Source: Phycisphaerales bacterium (GTDB taxonomy: Bacteria; Planctomycetota; Phycisphaerae; Phycisphaerales; UBA1924). From it: a DNA stretch of 36,324 nucleotides. The stretch spans positions 1 to 36,324 of the forward strand of contig JACVCS010000034.1 of assembly GCA_016741915.1 (NCBI GenBank), read 5' to 3'. The position numbers and the translations under genes are program-made. A model generated the notes under the pieces. It ran no database searches, was not told the DNA's origin, and saw only the letters and a list, made by a program, of their open reading frames with translations. This document shows, piece after piece, positions 24,851-33,372 of this stretch; the stretch's first letter is position 1; every line of letters starts with the position of its first letter.

Positions 24851-25712
24851 GTGGCCGTTGCGGCTGCGGCTGTAACTCAGAAGGCAGGGGTTGGACTGCG
24901 GGTGTGGGCGCGGGTGGTGTGCTGTGCGCGGGTTTGGTGGTGGTGGCGCGGTAGATGGTGCGTGCGCCGACGGTGATCATCGCGATGGCCAGCGCGGTGG
25001 CGATGGCGCGGGCGCTGAGCTTCGTCGAGAGGTGAGCGCCAAGTTGAGCGCCGAAGATTGAGCCGAGGGCGAGGGGTGTGCAGAGCCCCCAGAAGCCGGT
25101 GTAATCGCCTTTGAAAAAGTGAACGCTGACGGCGAGCCAGGCGGTGAGGGCGAGGACGAAGTGGCTGGTGGCGGTTGCACGGTGTGCGGGGAAGTGGAGG
25201 AGGTAGATGAGGGCGGGAACGTGGATGATGCCGCCGCCGATGCCCAGCATGGAGGCGATGAACCCCACGGCGACGGAGATAATCGCGCCGAGGACGAGCA
25301 TTGTGCGTGTGGGGTTGGGCGGGGTTTCGGGGGCTTTGCCCAGGGCGCGGAGGATGACCAGCGCGGCGCCGATGATGAGCATGATGCCCAGGGCGAGGTC
25401 GAAGGTTGCGCGGGGCATGACGGAGGCGATGAAGACACCCATCGCGGCGCCGGGGAGGGCCGCGGCGGCGAAGACGAGGCCCGATTGGTAGTGGATTTTC
25501 TTCTGGCGCGCGTACCCCACGGTGCCCGAGGCGGCGTTGAAGGCGACGACGAAGAGGCTGATGGCGGTGAGGGTGTCGGTCTCTGCGTGGGGCATGAAGT
25601 AGGCGAGGGCGGGGATGAGGAGGAAACCGCCGCCGGCACCGATGAGCGTGCCGACACAGCCGACGAACGCACCGGCGAGGACGAGGCCCAGGCTGATCAA
25701 GGCGTCGTTCAC
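24816..25712 (-). CDS. TauE/SafE-family membrane exporter
   Basis: A 298-residue inner-membrane protein of the TauE/SafE (UPF0721) family, associated with export of sulfite, sulfoacetate or other small anions. It shows the internal duplication typical of the family: VGTLIGAGGGFLLIPAL near 20 and the matching VGFIASMLGIGGGIIHVPAL near 150, each starting a four-helix half. About eight hydrophobic segments are followed by an extra proline-rich cytoplasmic-looking tail (about 265-298). The tail overlaps the 3' end of metF on the other strand. The start is a GTG that overlaps the stop of the upstream hydrolase gene (GTGA), so the two are translationally coupled. The substrate is unknown. Confidence 0.85.
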   Translation of the reverse strand: MNDALISLGLVLAGAFVGCVGTLIGAGGGFLLIPALAYFMPHAETDTLTAISLFVVAFNAASGTVGYARQKKIHYQSGLVFAAAALPGAAMGVFIASVMPRATFDLALGIMLIIGAALVILRALGKAPETPPNPTRTMLVLGAIISVAVGFIASMLGIGGGIIHVPALIYLLHFPAHRATATSHFVLALTAWLAVSVHFFKGDYTGFWGLCTPLALGSIFGAQLGAHLSTKLSARAIATALAIAMITVGARTIYRATTTKPAHSTPPAPTPAVQPLPSELQPQPQRPLTPSPASGAAG

Positions 25713-26668
25713 GGGAAGAGGACTTTCAGCGCGGGCTGGGTTTGGGTGGAGTCGGTCGTCGAGATGCAGTGTGAGAATCCCGGGCGGAGCGAGGCGGAGG
25801 CCCATTGACCCTGCGGGTTCATCGCGATGACCGCGACCTGGTGGCTCGGGTGCAGGGTGTACCGGTCGGCGATGCGTTGGAGAACGGCGACGGCGGCTTC
25901 GAGGGGTGATCGGCCTTGGCGCATGAGTTCGACGGCGAGGAATGAGCCGCAGACGCCCATGACGAGTTCGCCGTTGCCTGTGCACGAGGCGGCGCCGGCG
26001 GTCTGGTCGACGTAGAGGCCGTGCCCGATGATGGGCGAATCGCCGACGCGGCCGGGGATTTTGAACCCGAGGCCGCTGGTGGTGCAGACGCCGGCGAGTT
26101 GGCCCTGGGTGTCACGGGTGAGGACGCAGACGGTGTCGTGCGAGGGATCGGGCGAGGAGGAGAGGGCGTCTTTGTAGCGTTCTTCGACGTTCATCGGGGG
26201 GACGTAGCCCGCTTTGAGCCCTGCGCGGGCCTGACCTGTTGGGTGGACTGTTCGCCAGGCGGCGTAGGCGGCGCGGGATTGGTCGGTGAGCAGGTGATTC
26301 GCGTCGGGGGTAAAGCCCTCGCTGGCGGCGAAGGCGCTCGCGCCGTCGCCCGCGAGCATGACGTGGATGGTGTTGTCCATCACGCGGCGGGCGATCTGGG
26401 CGGCGGTTGGGTAATCGCGGAGGAAGCAAACGCTGCCGCAGCGGTCCGGGTTGGTCATGACGCAGGCGTCGAGGGAGACGCGTCCGGATGCGTCGGGAAG
26501 GCCCCCCACTCCGACCGAGTCGACGGTCGGGTCGAGTTCGACGGCGGTGGCGCCGGCGACGGCGGCGTCGAGGGCCGAGCCGCCGGAGCGGAGGATGGGC
26601 ATCGCGGCGGCGTTGGCGACGTGCCCGAAGGACCAGGTGGAGAGGGCGATGGGGCTGTGTGTGGGCAT
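25709..26668 (-). CDS. Glycosylasparaginase-type N-terminal nucleophile hydrolase
   Basis: Family T2 Ntn hydrolases are made as inactive precursors that self-cleave before a threonine, which becomes the N-terminal nucleophile. In this 319-residue protein that residue is T179 in SHDTVCVLTRD. The following GVCTTSGLGFKIPGRVGDSPIIGHGLYVDQTAGAASCTGNGE segment closely follows human and Flavobacterium N4-(beta-N-acetylglucosaminyl)-L-asparaginase, including the GRVGDSP and TGNGE substrate-binding motifs. The N-terminal part (GGSALDAAVAGATAVE, then DPTVDSVGVGGLPDASG) also fits. No signal peptide is seen, whereas the characterised bacterial enzyme is periplasmic. Isoaspartyl peptidase or plain asparaginase activity is possible. 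It is coupled to the downstream TauE-like exporter by a 4-nt overlap. Confidence 0.88.
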   Translation of the reverse strand: MPTHSPIALSTWSFGHVANAAAMPILRSGGSALDAAVAGATAVELDPTVDSVGVGGLPDASGRVSLDACVMTNPDRCGSVCFLRDYPTAAQIARRVMDNTIHVMLAGDGASAFAASEGFTPDANHLLTDQSRAAYAAWRTVHPTGQARAGLKAGYVPPMNVEERYKDALSSSPDPSHDTVCVLTRDTQGQLAGVCTTSGLGFKIPGRVGDSPIIGHGLYVDQTAGAASCTGNGELVMGVCGSFLAVELMRQGRSPLEAAVAVLQRIADRYTLHPSHQVAVIAMNPQGQWASASLRPGFSHCISTTDSTQTQPALKVLFP

Positions 26669-26724
26669 GCTGCGTGAAGGTACGCAGGTGCTTCGCGGCG
26701 TGCGCGAGCGGGTGCTTTGGCGGC

Positions 26725-27981
26725 TCAGCGTTTCTGGATGTTCACCGCGTCGCTGAGGGATTCGAGGGCCTTGGTGATGGCGCGTTCGTCGGCGGGGAGG
26801 GAGATGCTCATGCGGAAGCCGCGGGCTTCGAGCCAGGATTCGGCGAGGGCTTGGAGCTCGCCGTCGGTGATTTCTTTCCAGTTGGGCAGGGGCTTGGTGG
26901 GGTCCTGGATTCGCTGGCGGATGGCTTTGTCGAGGCCTTCGATGGCGGCTTTGGAGACCAGGTCCATGAGTTTCTTGGTCAGTTCGGTGTCCTCGCCGGC
27001 GGCGGTGCGGGAGTTTGACCAGCGGTCGAGGCGCGGGCGGAGCTGTTCCATGGCTTTCTGGCGCTGCACGCGGACGTCCATCTCTTTGACGTAGACCACC
27101 GCGATCATGCCGATGGGGATGAAGGCCTTTTCGCCGGCCTTCTCGGCGAGCTGGTCGATCTTGGTGATCTTGCCGGCGCGGACGTCGTCCCGGAGCTCGG
27201 CGATGGAGTTCTCAAGGGCTTTGATGAGCGAGCCGAGGATCGACCATTCGTTGCGGGTCTCGGGGAGGAACTGGCTCACGCCCGGCAGGTTCGTGGGCAG
27301 GACGAAGAACCACGTGTCGTTCTCCTTCTTCATCGTCAGGCCCAGCGGGGGGATGGGCTTGCCGTCGAAGAGCACCGCGGCCTGGTCGTCTGCGAGGGAG
27401 ACGGTGGAGAGTCGGGCGGCGTTGGCTTCGAGCACGCCGAAGGGGTTGGCCATGATCTGGTCGGTGATCTCTTTGAAGGCGTCGCGCTGTGCCCGGCGGG
27501 CGTTCTCGTCGTTGGCAGGGAGGTTGACTTCGACGCCGGTTTTTTGCCCGCCTTGCAGGTTGACATCGATTCGGCGTGGGCGTGAGTTCAGCGTGCCGGC
27601 GCCGGCGGTGATCTTGCTGAACGCGTCGGCGGCGGAGCCGGATTCGAGACGCTTGCGGAGGTCGGCGGTTTCGGTGGGGAAACGCTCCGCGACGGCGAGG
27701 GTGAGTTCCTGCAGACGGAGCATGAGCCCGCCCAGACGGTTCAGAACGAGGCGGAACTCCTTGCTGTCGGCGTAGAGCAGATCGGGCAGGCGATCAACGC
27801 GCCCGTCCTTGATCATCTTGACCATCGAGTTCAGCACGTCCTGCGGGGTGGCTTGCGAGTACGAAATCTGCTCGGGCTTTTTGCAGGCGGGCAGGATCAG
27901 GGCGCAGAAAAGCAACAGCGCGAACAGAGCTGGCGCCAAGCGAGCGGTTGAGCGATGGTGAAAAAGCTGAACGGACAGCAC
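26725..27981 (-). CDS. Lipoprotein of unknown function
   Basis: About 418 residues. The start chosen is the GTG at 27981 because GGAGG lies 8 nt upstream; the longer frame to 28215 adds low-complexity residues that overlap the divergent aquaporin gene. A hydrophobic stretch (APALFALLLFCALILPA) ends in the lipobox LPAC, so the mature protein is probably lipid-anchored. The mature part is mostly helical and charged: PQDVLNSMVKMIKDGRVDRLPDLLY near the start, and repeated amphipathic stretches to the end. A central segment (about 180-225: VSLADDQAAVLFDGKPIPPLGLTMKKENDTWFFVLP) reads like the SnoaL/NTF2-type 'modify and test' strands often found in DUF-type lipoproteins. I do not recognise the family. 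Confidence 0.7.
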   Translation of the reverse strand: MLSVQLFHHRSTARLAPALFALLLFCALILPACKKPEQISYSQATPQDVLNSMVKMIKDGRVDRLPDLLYADSKEFRLVLNRLGGLMLRLQELTLAVAERFPTETADLRKRLESGSAADAFSKITAGAGTLNSRPRRIDVNLQGGQKTGVEVNLPANDENARRAQRDAFKEITDQIMANPFGVLEANAARLSTVSLADDQAAVLFDGKPIPPLGLTMKKENDTWFFVLPTNLPGVSQFLPETRNEWSILGSLIKALENSIAELRDDVRAGKITKIDQLAEKAGEKAFIPIGMIAVVYVKEMDVRVQRQKAMEQLRPRLDRWSNSRTAAGEDTELTKKLMDLVSKAAIEGLDKAIRQRIQDPTKPLPNWKEITDGELQALAESWLEARGFRMSISLPADERAITKALESLSDAVNIQKR

Positions 27982-28157
27982 GCGGACACCCTCCGAGCTC
28001 GGCACGACCCGCACGAAGGCCGGACCGGTGTTGGTGATACCACCAAGATCGGCGTTGGCTGCGGGTTTGCAGTGCGGGCGGGTGTTTGTCAGAATGGCGT
28101 TGCGGGCGGATGGGGGCGGAGGGTGGTTCGGACCGGATTGATCACAGGGAGCAACGG

Positions 28158-28841
28158 ATGAGCAAGCTCGTGAGCGGGAGTGTGGCGGAGTTTCTGGGAA
28201 CCTTCGCGCTGACATTCTTCGGCGCCGGGGCGATCATCATGGCCAGCACCCCAGGAGGAGGGGGCAACCTGGTCACCGTCGCGCTGGCGCACGGGCTGGT
28301 GCTCTTTGCCTTCATCGCCGGGTGCGGGTACATCAGCGGCGGGCAGTTCAACCCCGCGGTAGCACTCGGACTGGTGGTCGCGGGGAAGCAGACGCCGGTG
28401 CAGGCGGCGGTGTACATCGTCGCGCAGCTGCTCGGGGCGGCGTGCGGTGCGGGGATGCTGCAGTTGCTGCTGACACCCGAGATCGCCAACAGCCAGGCGG
28501 CGAAGCTCGGCGCGACGATCGGCGCGCTCACCACCACCGAGGGCGCCACCCTGCGGGTCATCGGGATGGAAGCGATCATGACCTTCGCGCTCATGTTCGT
28601 GGTGCTCTCCGCGGCGGTCGATGAGCGCGGCGGGAAGCTCGGTGCGCTGGCCATCGGCGTGACCGTCACCGGGTGCATCCTCGCGGGCGGGTATTGGACC
28701 GGGGCGAGCATGAACCCGGCGCGGAGCTTCGGCCCGGCGATCTGCGGGAGCCACTGGGTGATGTTCCACGCGTACATCATCGGGCCGGTGGTTGGTGCGA
28801 GCCTCGCGGCGGTGGTGTACCGGGTCTTCTGGAAGCGATAA
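28158..28841 (+). CDS. MIP-family aquaporin with TIP-like selectivity filter
   Basis: A 227-residue channel with six membrane helices and the two half-helix signatures FNPAVAL (NPA at 65-67) and MNPARSF (NPA at 186-188). Aligning by hand to E. coli AqpZ (F43, H174, T183, R189) puts H45, I174, A183 and R189 at the aromatic/arginine filter. His-Ile-Ala-Arg is the arrangement of plant tonoplast intrinsic proteins rather than water-specific AqpZ or glycerol-specific GlpF. The segment VALAHGLVLF is itself TIP-like. TIPs carry water plus ammonia, urea or hydrogen peroxide, so a similar range is possible here. The ATG at 28158 has GGGAG 6 nt upstream. It is divergent from the lipoprotein gene with 176 bp between them. 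Confidence 0.9.
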   Translation: MSKLVSGSVAEFLGTFALTFFGAGAIIMASTPGGGGNLVTVALAHGLVLFAFIAGCGYISGGQFNPAVALGLVVAGKQTPVQAAVYIVAQLLGAACGAGMLQLLLTPEIANSQAAKLGATIGALTTTEGATLRVIGMEAIMTFALMFVVLSAAVDERGGKLGALAIGVTVTGCILAGGYWTGASMNPARSFGPAICGSHWVMFHAYIIGPVVGASLAAVVYRVFWKR

Positions 28842-29123
28842 ACCGGGGATATTGCCCTGAGAAATTGAGCACGCCGCGGTGATGACCGGGCATCGGCGGT
28901 TTCTGCGCGTTCACGCAAGGGGTGAAGGTGGTTGATTTGGCATGATTGAGCGGGTTGTGAGGAACCGGGGAAGAACCTGGAGGGCGGTTTCGTGGGGTCG
29001 ATAACCGAATCTCGCGCTCGTGTCATCGTGAATCGAGGGGTTTTACACCGGGCGAACTGAGCAGGCGTGCCCGGGCGGTCGATATCTCCAAGCGTCGGCG
29101 TAGTGCGCCGATCGGAGGTACAC

Positions 29124-30014
29124 ATGGGCGTTGACACAGCCACGAAGGACCAGGTCGTTGCCGCGGCGATCCGCGAGATTTCGCACATCGCCACGCTGCC
29201 TGAGATCACGCTGAAGATCATCCAGCTTGTCGAGGACCCCACGTCCACGGCGCAGGACCTGAACAACGTGATCGCGAAGGACCCGGCGCTGTGCACGCGC
29301 ATTCTGAAGGTCGTGAACTCCGCGTTCTACGGGCTTCCGGGGCAGATCGGCTCGATCAACCGCGCCATCGTGCTGCTGGGCCTGAACGCGGTGAAGAACA
29401 TCGCCATCGCCGCCAGCCTGAGCAAGCTCTTCAAGGGCGGGCAGTTGACCCCCGGGTTCAGCGCGCGCGACCTGTGGCTGCACTCGATCACCGCCGCGAC
29501 GGCGACGAAGATGATCGCCGACAAACTGAAGCTGGGTCTGAGCGACGAGAGCTTCCTCGCGGGGCTGATCCACGACATCGGGATCATGGTGCAGATGCAG
29601 TTTGACCGCAACAAGCTGGTTGAGGTGCTGGACAAGGTTTCGCCGCCGCCGGGGCAGACCGATGTGGCGCCCGGGGACATGATGGCCGCGGAACAGGCGG
29701 TCTTTGGGGCGACGCACCAGGACTTCGGTGCGGCGTTGTGCGAGAAGTGGAAGTTCCCCAAGAGCTTCTTCCATGTGTGCGGGTATCACCACCGTCCGAT
29801 GGAACTTCCGGCGGATCATCGCACGCTGGCGTGCATGGTGTATGTGGCAGATCGACTGGCGGCGGAGATGTCGGAAGGGTTCCGGCTGGACGTGCAAAGC
29901 ACGAACATCCCGGCGGAGATCCTGGAACATCTCAACCTTGAGCCGTCAGATGTCGATGAACTGAAGCAGCGGTTGCCTGAGATGGTCGAGGACGCGAAGG
30001 CCATGCTGGGCTGA
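29124..30014 (+). CDS. HDOD-domain signalling protein
   Basis: A 296-residue cytoplasmic protein consisting mainly of an HDOD domain, the HD-related output domain found in bacterial signalling proteins. Typical phrases are ISHIATLPEITLKIIQLVEDP, IAKDPALCTRILKVVNSAFYG, INRAIVLLGLNAVKNIAIA, and LAGLIHDIGIMVQ later. HDOD proteins often lack phosphodiesterase activity and act in motility, cell-cycle or stress networks; no second domain is present to specify this one. The start at 29124 has a strong GGAGG 5 nt upstream, and the frame upstream is not conserved. It is preceded by about 280 bp without a gene and followed by a terminator hairpin. Confidence 0.9.
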   Translation: MGVDTATKDQVVAAAIREISHIATLPEITLKIIQLVEDPTSTAQDLNNVIAKDPALCTRILKVVNSAFYGLPGQIGSINRAIVLLGLNAVKNIAIAASLSKLFKGGQLTPGFSARDLWLHSITAATATKMIADKLKLGLSDESFLAGLIHDIGIMVQMQFDRNKLVEVLDKVSPPPGQTDVAPGDMMAAEQAVFGATHQDFGAALCEKWKFPKSFFHVCGYHHRPMELPADHRTLACMVYVADRLAAEMSEGFRLDVQSTNIPAEILEHLNLEPSDVDELKQRLPEMVEDAKAMLG

Positions 30015-30096
30015 AATGACACAAGCCGCCGATCTCTCGTGCGTGTAAGGCGTGCGAAGCGCGAAGGCGGATTTACGAACTCTCTTTCTCCCTCCG

Positions 30097-30128
30097 GGCG
30101 GTGCGACGAAAGTCGTCCCGCCTGTTTT
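30097..30128 (+). terminator. Terminator between the HDOD and rlmE genes
   Basis: The stem GGCGG...GCGAC pairs with GTCGT...CCGCC around a GAAA tetraloop, with one internal mismatch and a G-U pair, followed by TGTTTTCGTTT. It lies about 85 nt after the HDOD stop. Confidence 0.65.
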
Positions 30129-30204
30129 CGTTTGGAGCCCCCGCACGTGTCGCGTACGCGATCTTGGCGGGCGTGGTGCGGGGCTGAGGGTGTTATGATC
30201 GGGG

Positions 30205-31107
30205 ATGCCGCGGGCGAGACAGCTTCACGACGAGTACTTTCTGAAGGCGAAGGCGGAGGGGTATGCCGCCCGCTCGGCGTACAAGCTCAAGCAGATCCAC
30301 GAACGGTACCAGGTTCTCAGACCCGGGGACACGGTGCTGGACCTTGGGTGCGCGCCGGGGTCGTGGCTTCAGGTGGCCAGCGAGATCGTCGGCCCGCACG
30401 GGCTGGTGGTGGGGATCGACCTGCTGGATATCAACATCGACCCGCCGGCGAACGTGCTGGCGGTGCGGGGCGACGCCTTCAAGGTCAGCGCCCGCGAACT
30501 GCTGGGGATGATGGGCAGGCCCGGGCTCTTCAGCGTCGTGCTGAGCGACATGGCCCCGAACACCGCGGGGCTGGGGGACGATCTGCGCTCGGTTTCGCTG
30601 TGTCGGCGGGTTCTGGAACTGGCGACCGATGCGCTGGCGCCCGGCGGGCGTCTGGTGATGAAGGTTCTCGAAGGCTCCGCATATCCGGACCTGATGCGCG
30701 AGACGATGGGCGTCTTTGAGTTTGCACGCGGGTACAGGCCTGATGCGACGCGGGATGTGAGCCGGGAGATCTTTGTGGTCGCCATGCGGTTCCGCGGGTC
30801 GAGTGCGGGGCAGGCGACGGTTGGTGCGCGGGGTGCGACCGACGGCAACGCGTCGGGGACGCTGGGCGTGAACGAGGCGGGGTGGAAGGATGTGCCCACG
30901 GCACGGGTGCCGCCGCATAAACGGAAGCAGGTTGAACTGCCTCTGGAGGACTCGGATATCGGTCGGCCGCGAAAGTTCAAGCCGGTCGCGAAGGGGCACG
31001 CGGGTGGCGGGGCGGCGGAGCCTGCTCGCCCTCGTAAGAAGCGTGGTGGTGGTGGCGGCGGTGGTGGTGGCGGTAAAGGCGGCGGCGGAGGGTCGCGGCG
31101 GCGATGA
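30205..31107 (+). CDS. rlmE: RlmE/FtsJ 23S rRNA 2'-O-methyltransferase with glycine-rich basic tail
   Basis: RlmE methylates the 2'-OH of U2552 in 23S rRNA late in 50S assembly. Residues 1-197 contain the complete family core: SAYKL with K27, the SAM motif DLGCAPGSWLQ (46-56), D115 in LSDMAPN, K153 in LVMKVLEG and E188 in SREIFVV. These form the K-D-K-E tetrad. E. coli RlmE ends shortly after this point. Here about 100 more residues follow: a Ser/Gly/Thr linker, a short charged motif (VPPHKRKQVELPLEDSDIG), and a final RPRKK, poly-Gly and SRRR tail (about 272-300) suggestive of RNA binding. The stop overlaps the next gene by 4 nt (ATGA). The assignment to RlmE rather than another FtsJ-type enzyme is by similarity of the core. 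Confidence 0.88.
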   Translation: MPRARQLHDEYFLKAKAEGYAARSAYKLKQIHERYQVLRPGDTVLDLGCAPGSWLQVASEIVGPHGLVVGIDLLDINIDPPANVLAVRGDAFKVSARELLGMMGRPGLFSVVLSDMAPNTAGLGDDLRSVSLCRRVLELATDALAPGGRLVMKVLEGSAYPDLMRETMGVFEFARGYRPDATRDVSREIFVVAMRFRGSSAGQATVGARGATDGNASGTLGVNEAGWKDVPTARVPPHKRKQVELPLEDSDIGRPRKFKPVAKGHAGGGAAEPARPRKKRGGGGGGGGGGKGGGGGSRRR

Positions 31108-33332
31108 CGTTCCTTGAGCCCATGACCGGGATCATCGCGGCGGCGGTGGCGGTGCCCCTCCTGCTGGCGCTGTACTTCCTGAAACTCCGGCGCAGGCCGG
31201 TGCGCGTCAGCGCGACGTTCCTCTGGCAGCAGGCCTCGCGCGATATGCAGGCGAACGTGCCGCTGCGGTGGCTGCGGTTCAACTGGCTCTTGCTGCTGCA
31301 ACTGCTGGCCCTTGCGTGTCTGGTCTTCGCGGCGGCGAGGCCGACGATTCCCTCCGCTGACGGCGTTGGCGGCGCGAAGACCGTGCTGCTCATCGACGCC
31401 TCGGGCTCGATGGCGGCGCTCGACGGCGACCGGGCATTCCGGACCGATTCGACTCAAGCCGCGGCGATCTCGCGGCTTGATGAAGCCAAGGGGCGCGCGT
31501 TACGGGCGATCGACGAGCTCGACAACGCCGGCGGGGGCGGTCGGCGGCGGATGATGGTGGTGAAGTTTGCCGCGAGTGCTTCGGCGCTGACAGGCATGAC
31601 CGACGACACCACCGCCCTGCGTGAGGCGGTTCTCAGCGTCACCCAGACCGACCAGACGGGCGATCCGTTTGAAGCGCTGAAGCTCATCGGCACGCTGACG
31701 CGCAAGCCCGAGAATGAACTGAGCGAAGAGGCCTTCACGCCGACGAATGTGCTGGCCTTCAGCGATGGCGACGTGGGGCGGTTTGAAGACACGCCGCAGC
31801 GGCAGCGCGAGCTCGCGGGTGCGATGGCGGGGCTCTCATTGAAACTGGTGCGTTGCGGTACGCCGTCGGCGGAGACGTCGGCGAACAACCTGGGGATCGT
31901 CTCGCTCAACGCCCGGCGCGATTACGAAGACCCGGCAGTCGTGCGGGTCTTTGCTCGCATCGTCAACGCCTCCGCAGAGGCAAAGTCCACGCAGGTTTCC
32001 ATCTCGGTCGACGGTCGCGTTGCAGAGCGGCGGGCCGTGACGATCCCCAAGGGCACCGCCGACAAGCCGGGCGAGTTGGGCGTGACCTTTGAACTCAACG
32101 AAAGTAAGGGCGGCGTGATGCTTGTTCGTCTGCTGGATGAAGACCTGCTCAGCAGCGACAACGCCGCGGGCGTGGTGGTCGGGGCGCTCAGTCCGGCGCG
32201 GGTGCTGGTGATCGGTCCGGGTGAGGGCGAGCCCAACACCGACCGCATCCTGCTCGCGGCCCTTGATGTACACAAGCCCGCGAAACTCGACGTGGTGAGT
32301 GCTTCGCAGGCGGCGGGGATCTTCTCAGGCCCGCAAGAACCCGGGCGCGGGATCGGCTATGACCTGGTGATCTTCGACCGCGTGGAATCTGTGAACCCGC
32401 CCCGCGTCGCGAGCCTGCACTTTGCCAAAGCGCTGAGCGTCACCGCGCCGAAGGCGGATTCGGGCAGTGAGGGTGAGCGGGTCGCGATCATGCCGACGGT
32501 GATGGGCGGCGAGAACGCCGAGCCCGATCGGATGCTGTCGTGGCAGCGTGAGCACCCACTGCTGAAGTATGTGAGCCTTGAAACGATCATCATGAGCCCG
32601 CCGACGGTGCTGAAGCTGCCGAACTCGACCGAGGCCTCTCGCGCGGGCTGGACGGTCGAAACGCTCGCTAGTGCAGCTCTTGGCCCTCAGATCGCGCTCG
32701 TGAACGACCGCGGATTGACGCGTGCGCGAGCGGGCGCGGGTGGCGGCGCGTTGGGCGTTGTGCCGCGGGTGGTGGTGGCCTTTGAGCTGGAGAAGAGCAA
32801 CTGGGGCCCGCACTTTTCGTTCCCGATTTTCCTGGGCAACGTGCTGGACGTGATGGCCGGTCGAGGCGGCGTCAGCGGCGGGCGGCTGGGGTGGGCGTTC
32901 TCGACGGTTGATGCGGTGACCGTGACGCCGCCGACCGGTGCGGGCGGGGTGCTGGAGGTCAAGAACGCCGCGGGCGAGGTCGTGCAACGCATCGAGGGCG
33001 AGGGCGCGGAAGCGCTCGAGAGCGATGGGCGGCTGAACCTGAGCGTGATCCCCCGCGCGGGGCTGTATGTCGTTTCACGCGTTGCACCGGGCGGCGCGAA
33101 CGTTGGCGAGATCGGTGCACCCGGGATCGCCGCGGTCAATATGCTCAGCGAGGGTGAGAGCCTTGTGCGGACGCACGCGGAGATGAAGCTGTCGTCAAAC
33201 ATGCCGCCGGTGAAGCTGCCCATCGGGGCCGCGGCTGAAGGCGGGCGTGAGATCTGGAACTGGTTCGTTCTTGCCGCGGTGGTGCTGTTGACCTTGGAGT
33301 GGCTGCTCTACGCTTGGCTGATGAAAGCGTAA
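31104..33332 (+). CDS. BatA-like membrane protein with von Willebrand A domain
   Basis: 742 residues. The N-terminal ~80 residues (FLEPMTGIIAAAVAVPLLLALYFLKLRRRPV, then FNWLLLLQLLALACLVFAAARP) form the two-helix BatA/aerotolerance N-terminal domain. Next is a von Willebrand A domain with the metal-site DASGS (D98, S100, S102) and a later FSDGD. The middle (about 250-400) has strand-rich segments with CARDB-like phrasing (VVRVFARIVNASAEAKSTQVSISVDGR). The protein ends with a transmembrane helix (NWFVLAAVVLLTLEWLLYAW). This layout matches the membrane-bound VWA proteins that accompany MoxR ATPases, but no MoxR or DUF58 partner lies in the window. Its ATG overlaps the rlmE stop. The role is unknown; cell-envelope or stress maintenance is inferred. 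Confidence 0.85.
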   Translation: MTFLEPMTGIIAAAVAVPLLLALYFLKLRRRPVRVSATFLWQQASRDMQANVPLRWLRFNWLLLLQLLALACLVFAAARPTIPSADGVGGAKTVLLIDASGSMAALDGDRAFRTDSTQAAAISRLDEAKGRALRAIDELDNAGGGGRRRMMVVKFAASASALTGMTDDTTALREAVLSVTQTDQTGDPFEALKLIGTLTRKPENELSEEAFTPTNVLAFSDGDVGRFEDTPQRQRELAGAMAGLSLKLVRCGTPSAETSANNLGIVSLNARRDYEDPAVVRVFARIVNASAEAKSTQVSISVDGRVAERRAVTIPKGTADKPGELGVTFELNESKGGVMLVRLLDEDLLSSDNAAGVVVGALSPARVLVIGPGEGEPNTDRILLAALDVHKPAKLDVVSASQAAGIFSGPQEPGRGIGYDLVIFDRVESVNPPRVASLHFAKALSVTAPKADSGSEGERVAIMPTVMGGENAEPDRMLSWQREHPLLKYVSLETIIMSPPTVLKLPNSTEASRAGWTVETLASAALGPQIALVNDRGLTRARAGAGGGALGVVPRVVVAFELEKSNWGPHFSFPIFLGNVLDVMAGRGGVSGGRLGWAFSTVDAVTVTPPTGAGGVLEVKNAAGEVVQRIEGEGAEALESDGRLNLSVIPRAGLYVVSRVAPGGANVGEIGAPGIAAVNMLSEGESLVRTHAEMKLSSNMPPVKLPIGAAAEGGREIWNWFVLAAVVLLTLEWLLYAWLMKA

Positions 33333-33337
33333 ACGTG

Positions 33338-33360
33338 TCGGCGGTGTGCCGACTCTTTTC
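33338..33360 (+). terminator. Hairpin with T-run directly before the beta-barrel gene
   Basis: A perfect 6-bp stem (GTCGGC with GCCGAC) with a 5-nt loop is followed by TCTTTT. It ends 13 nt before the next ATG, immediately ahead of its Shine-Dalgarno GGAG. It is probably a terminator for the VWA gene that also forms the leader of the following gene. Confidence 0.6.
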
Positions 33361-33372
33361 TGGAGTTGATCT

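Noticed and set aside
30039-30719. Rightward 226-codon frame overlapping rlmE
   Set aside because: It lies in another frame of a well-supported gene and has no homology-like features; a high-GC shadow.
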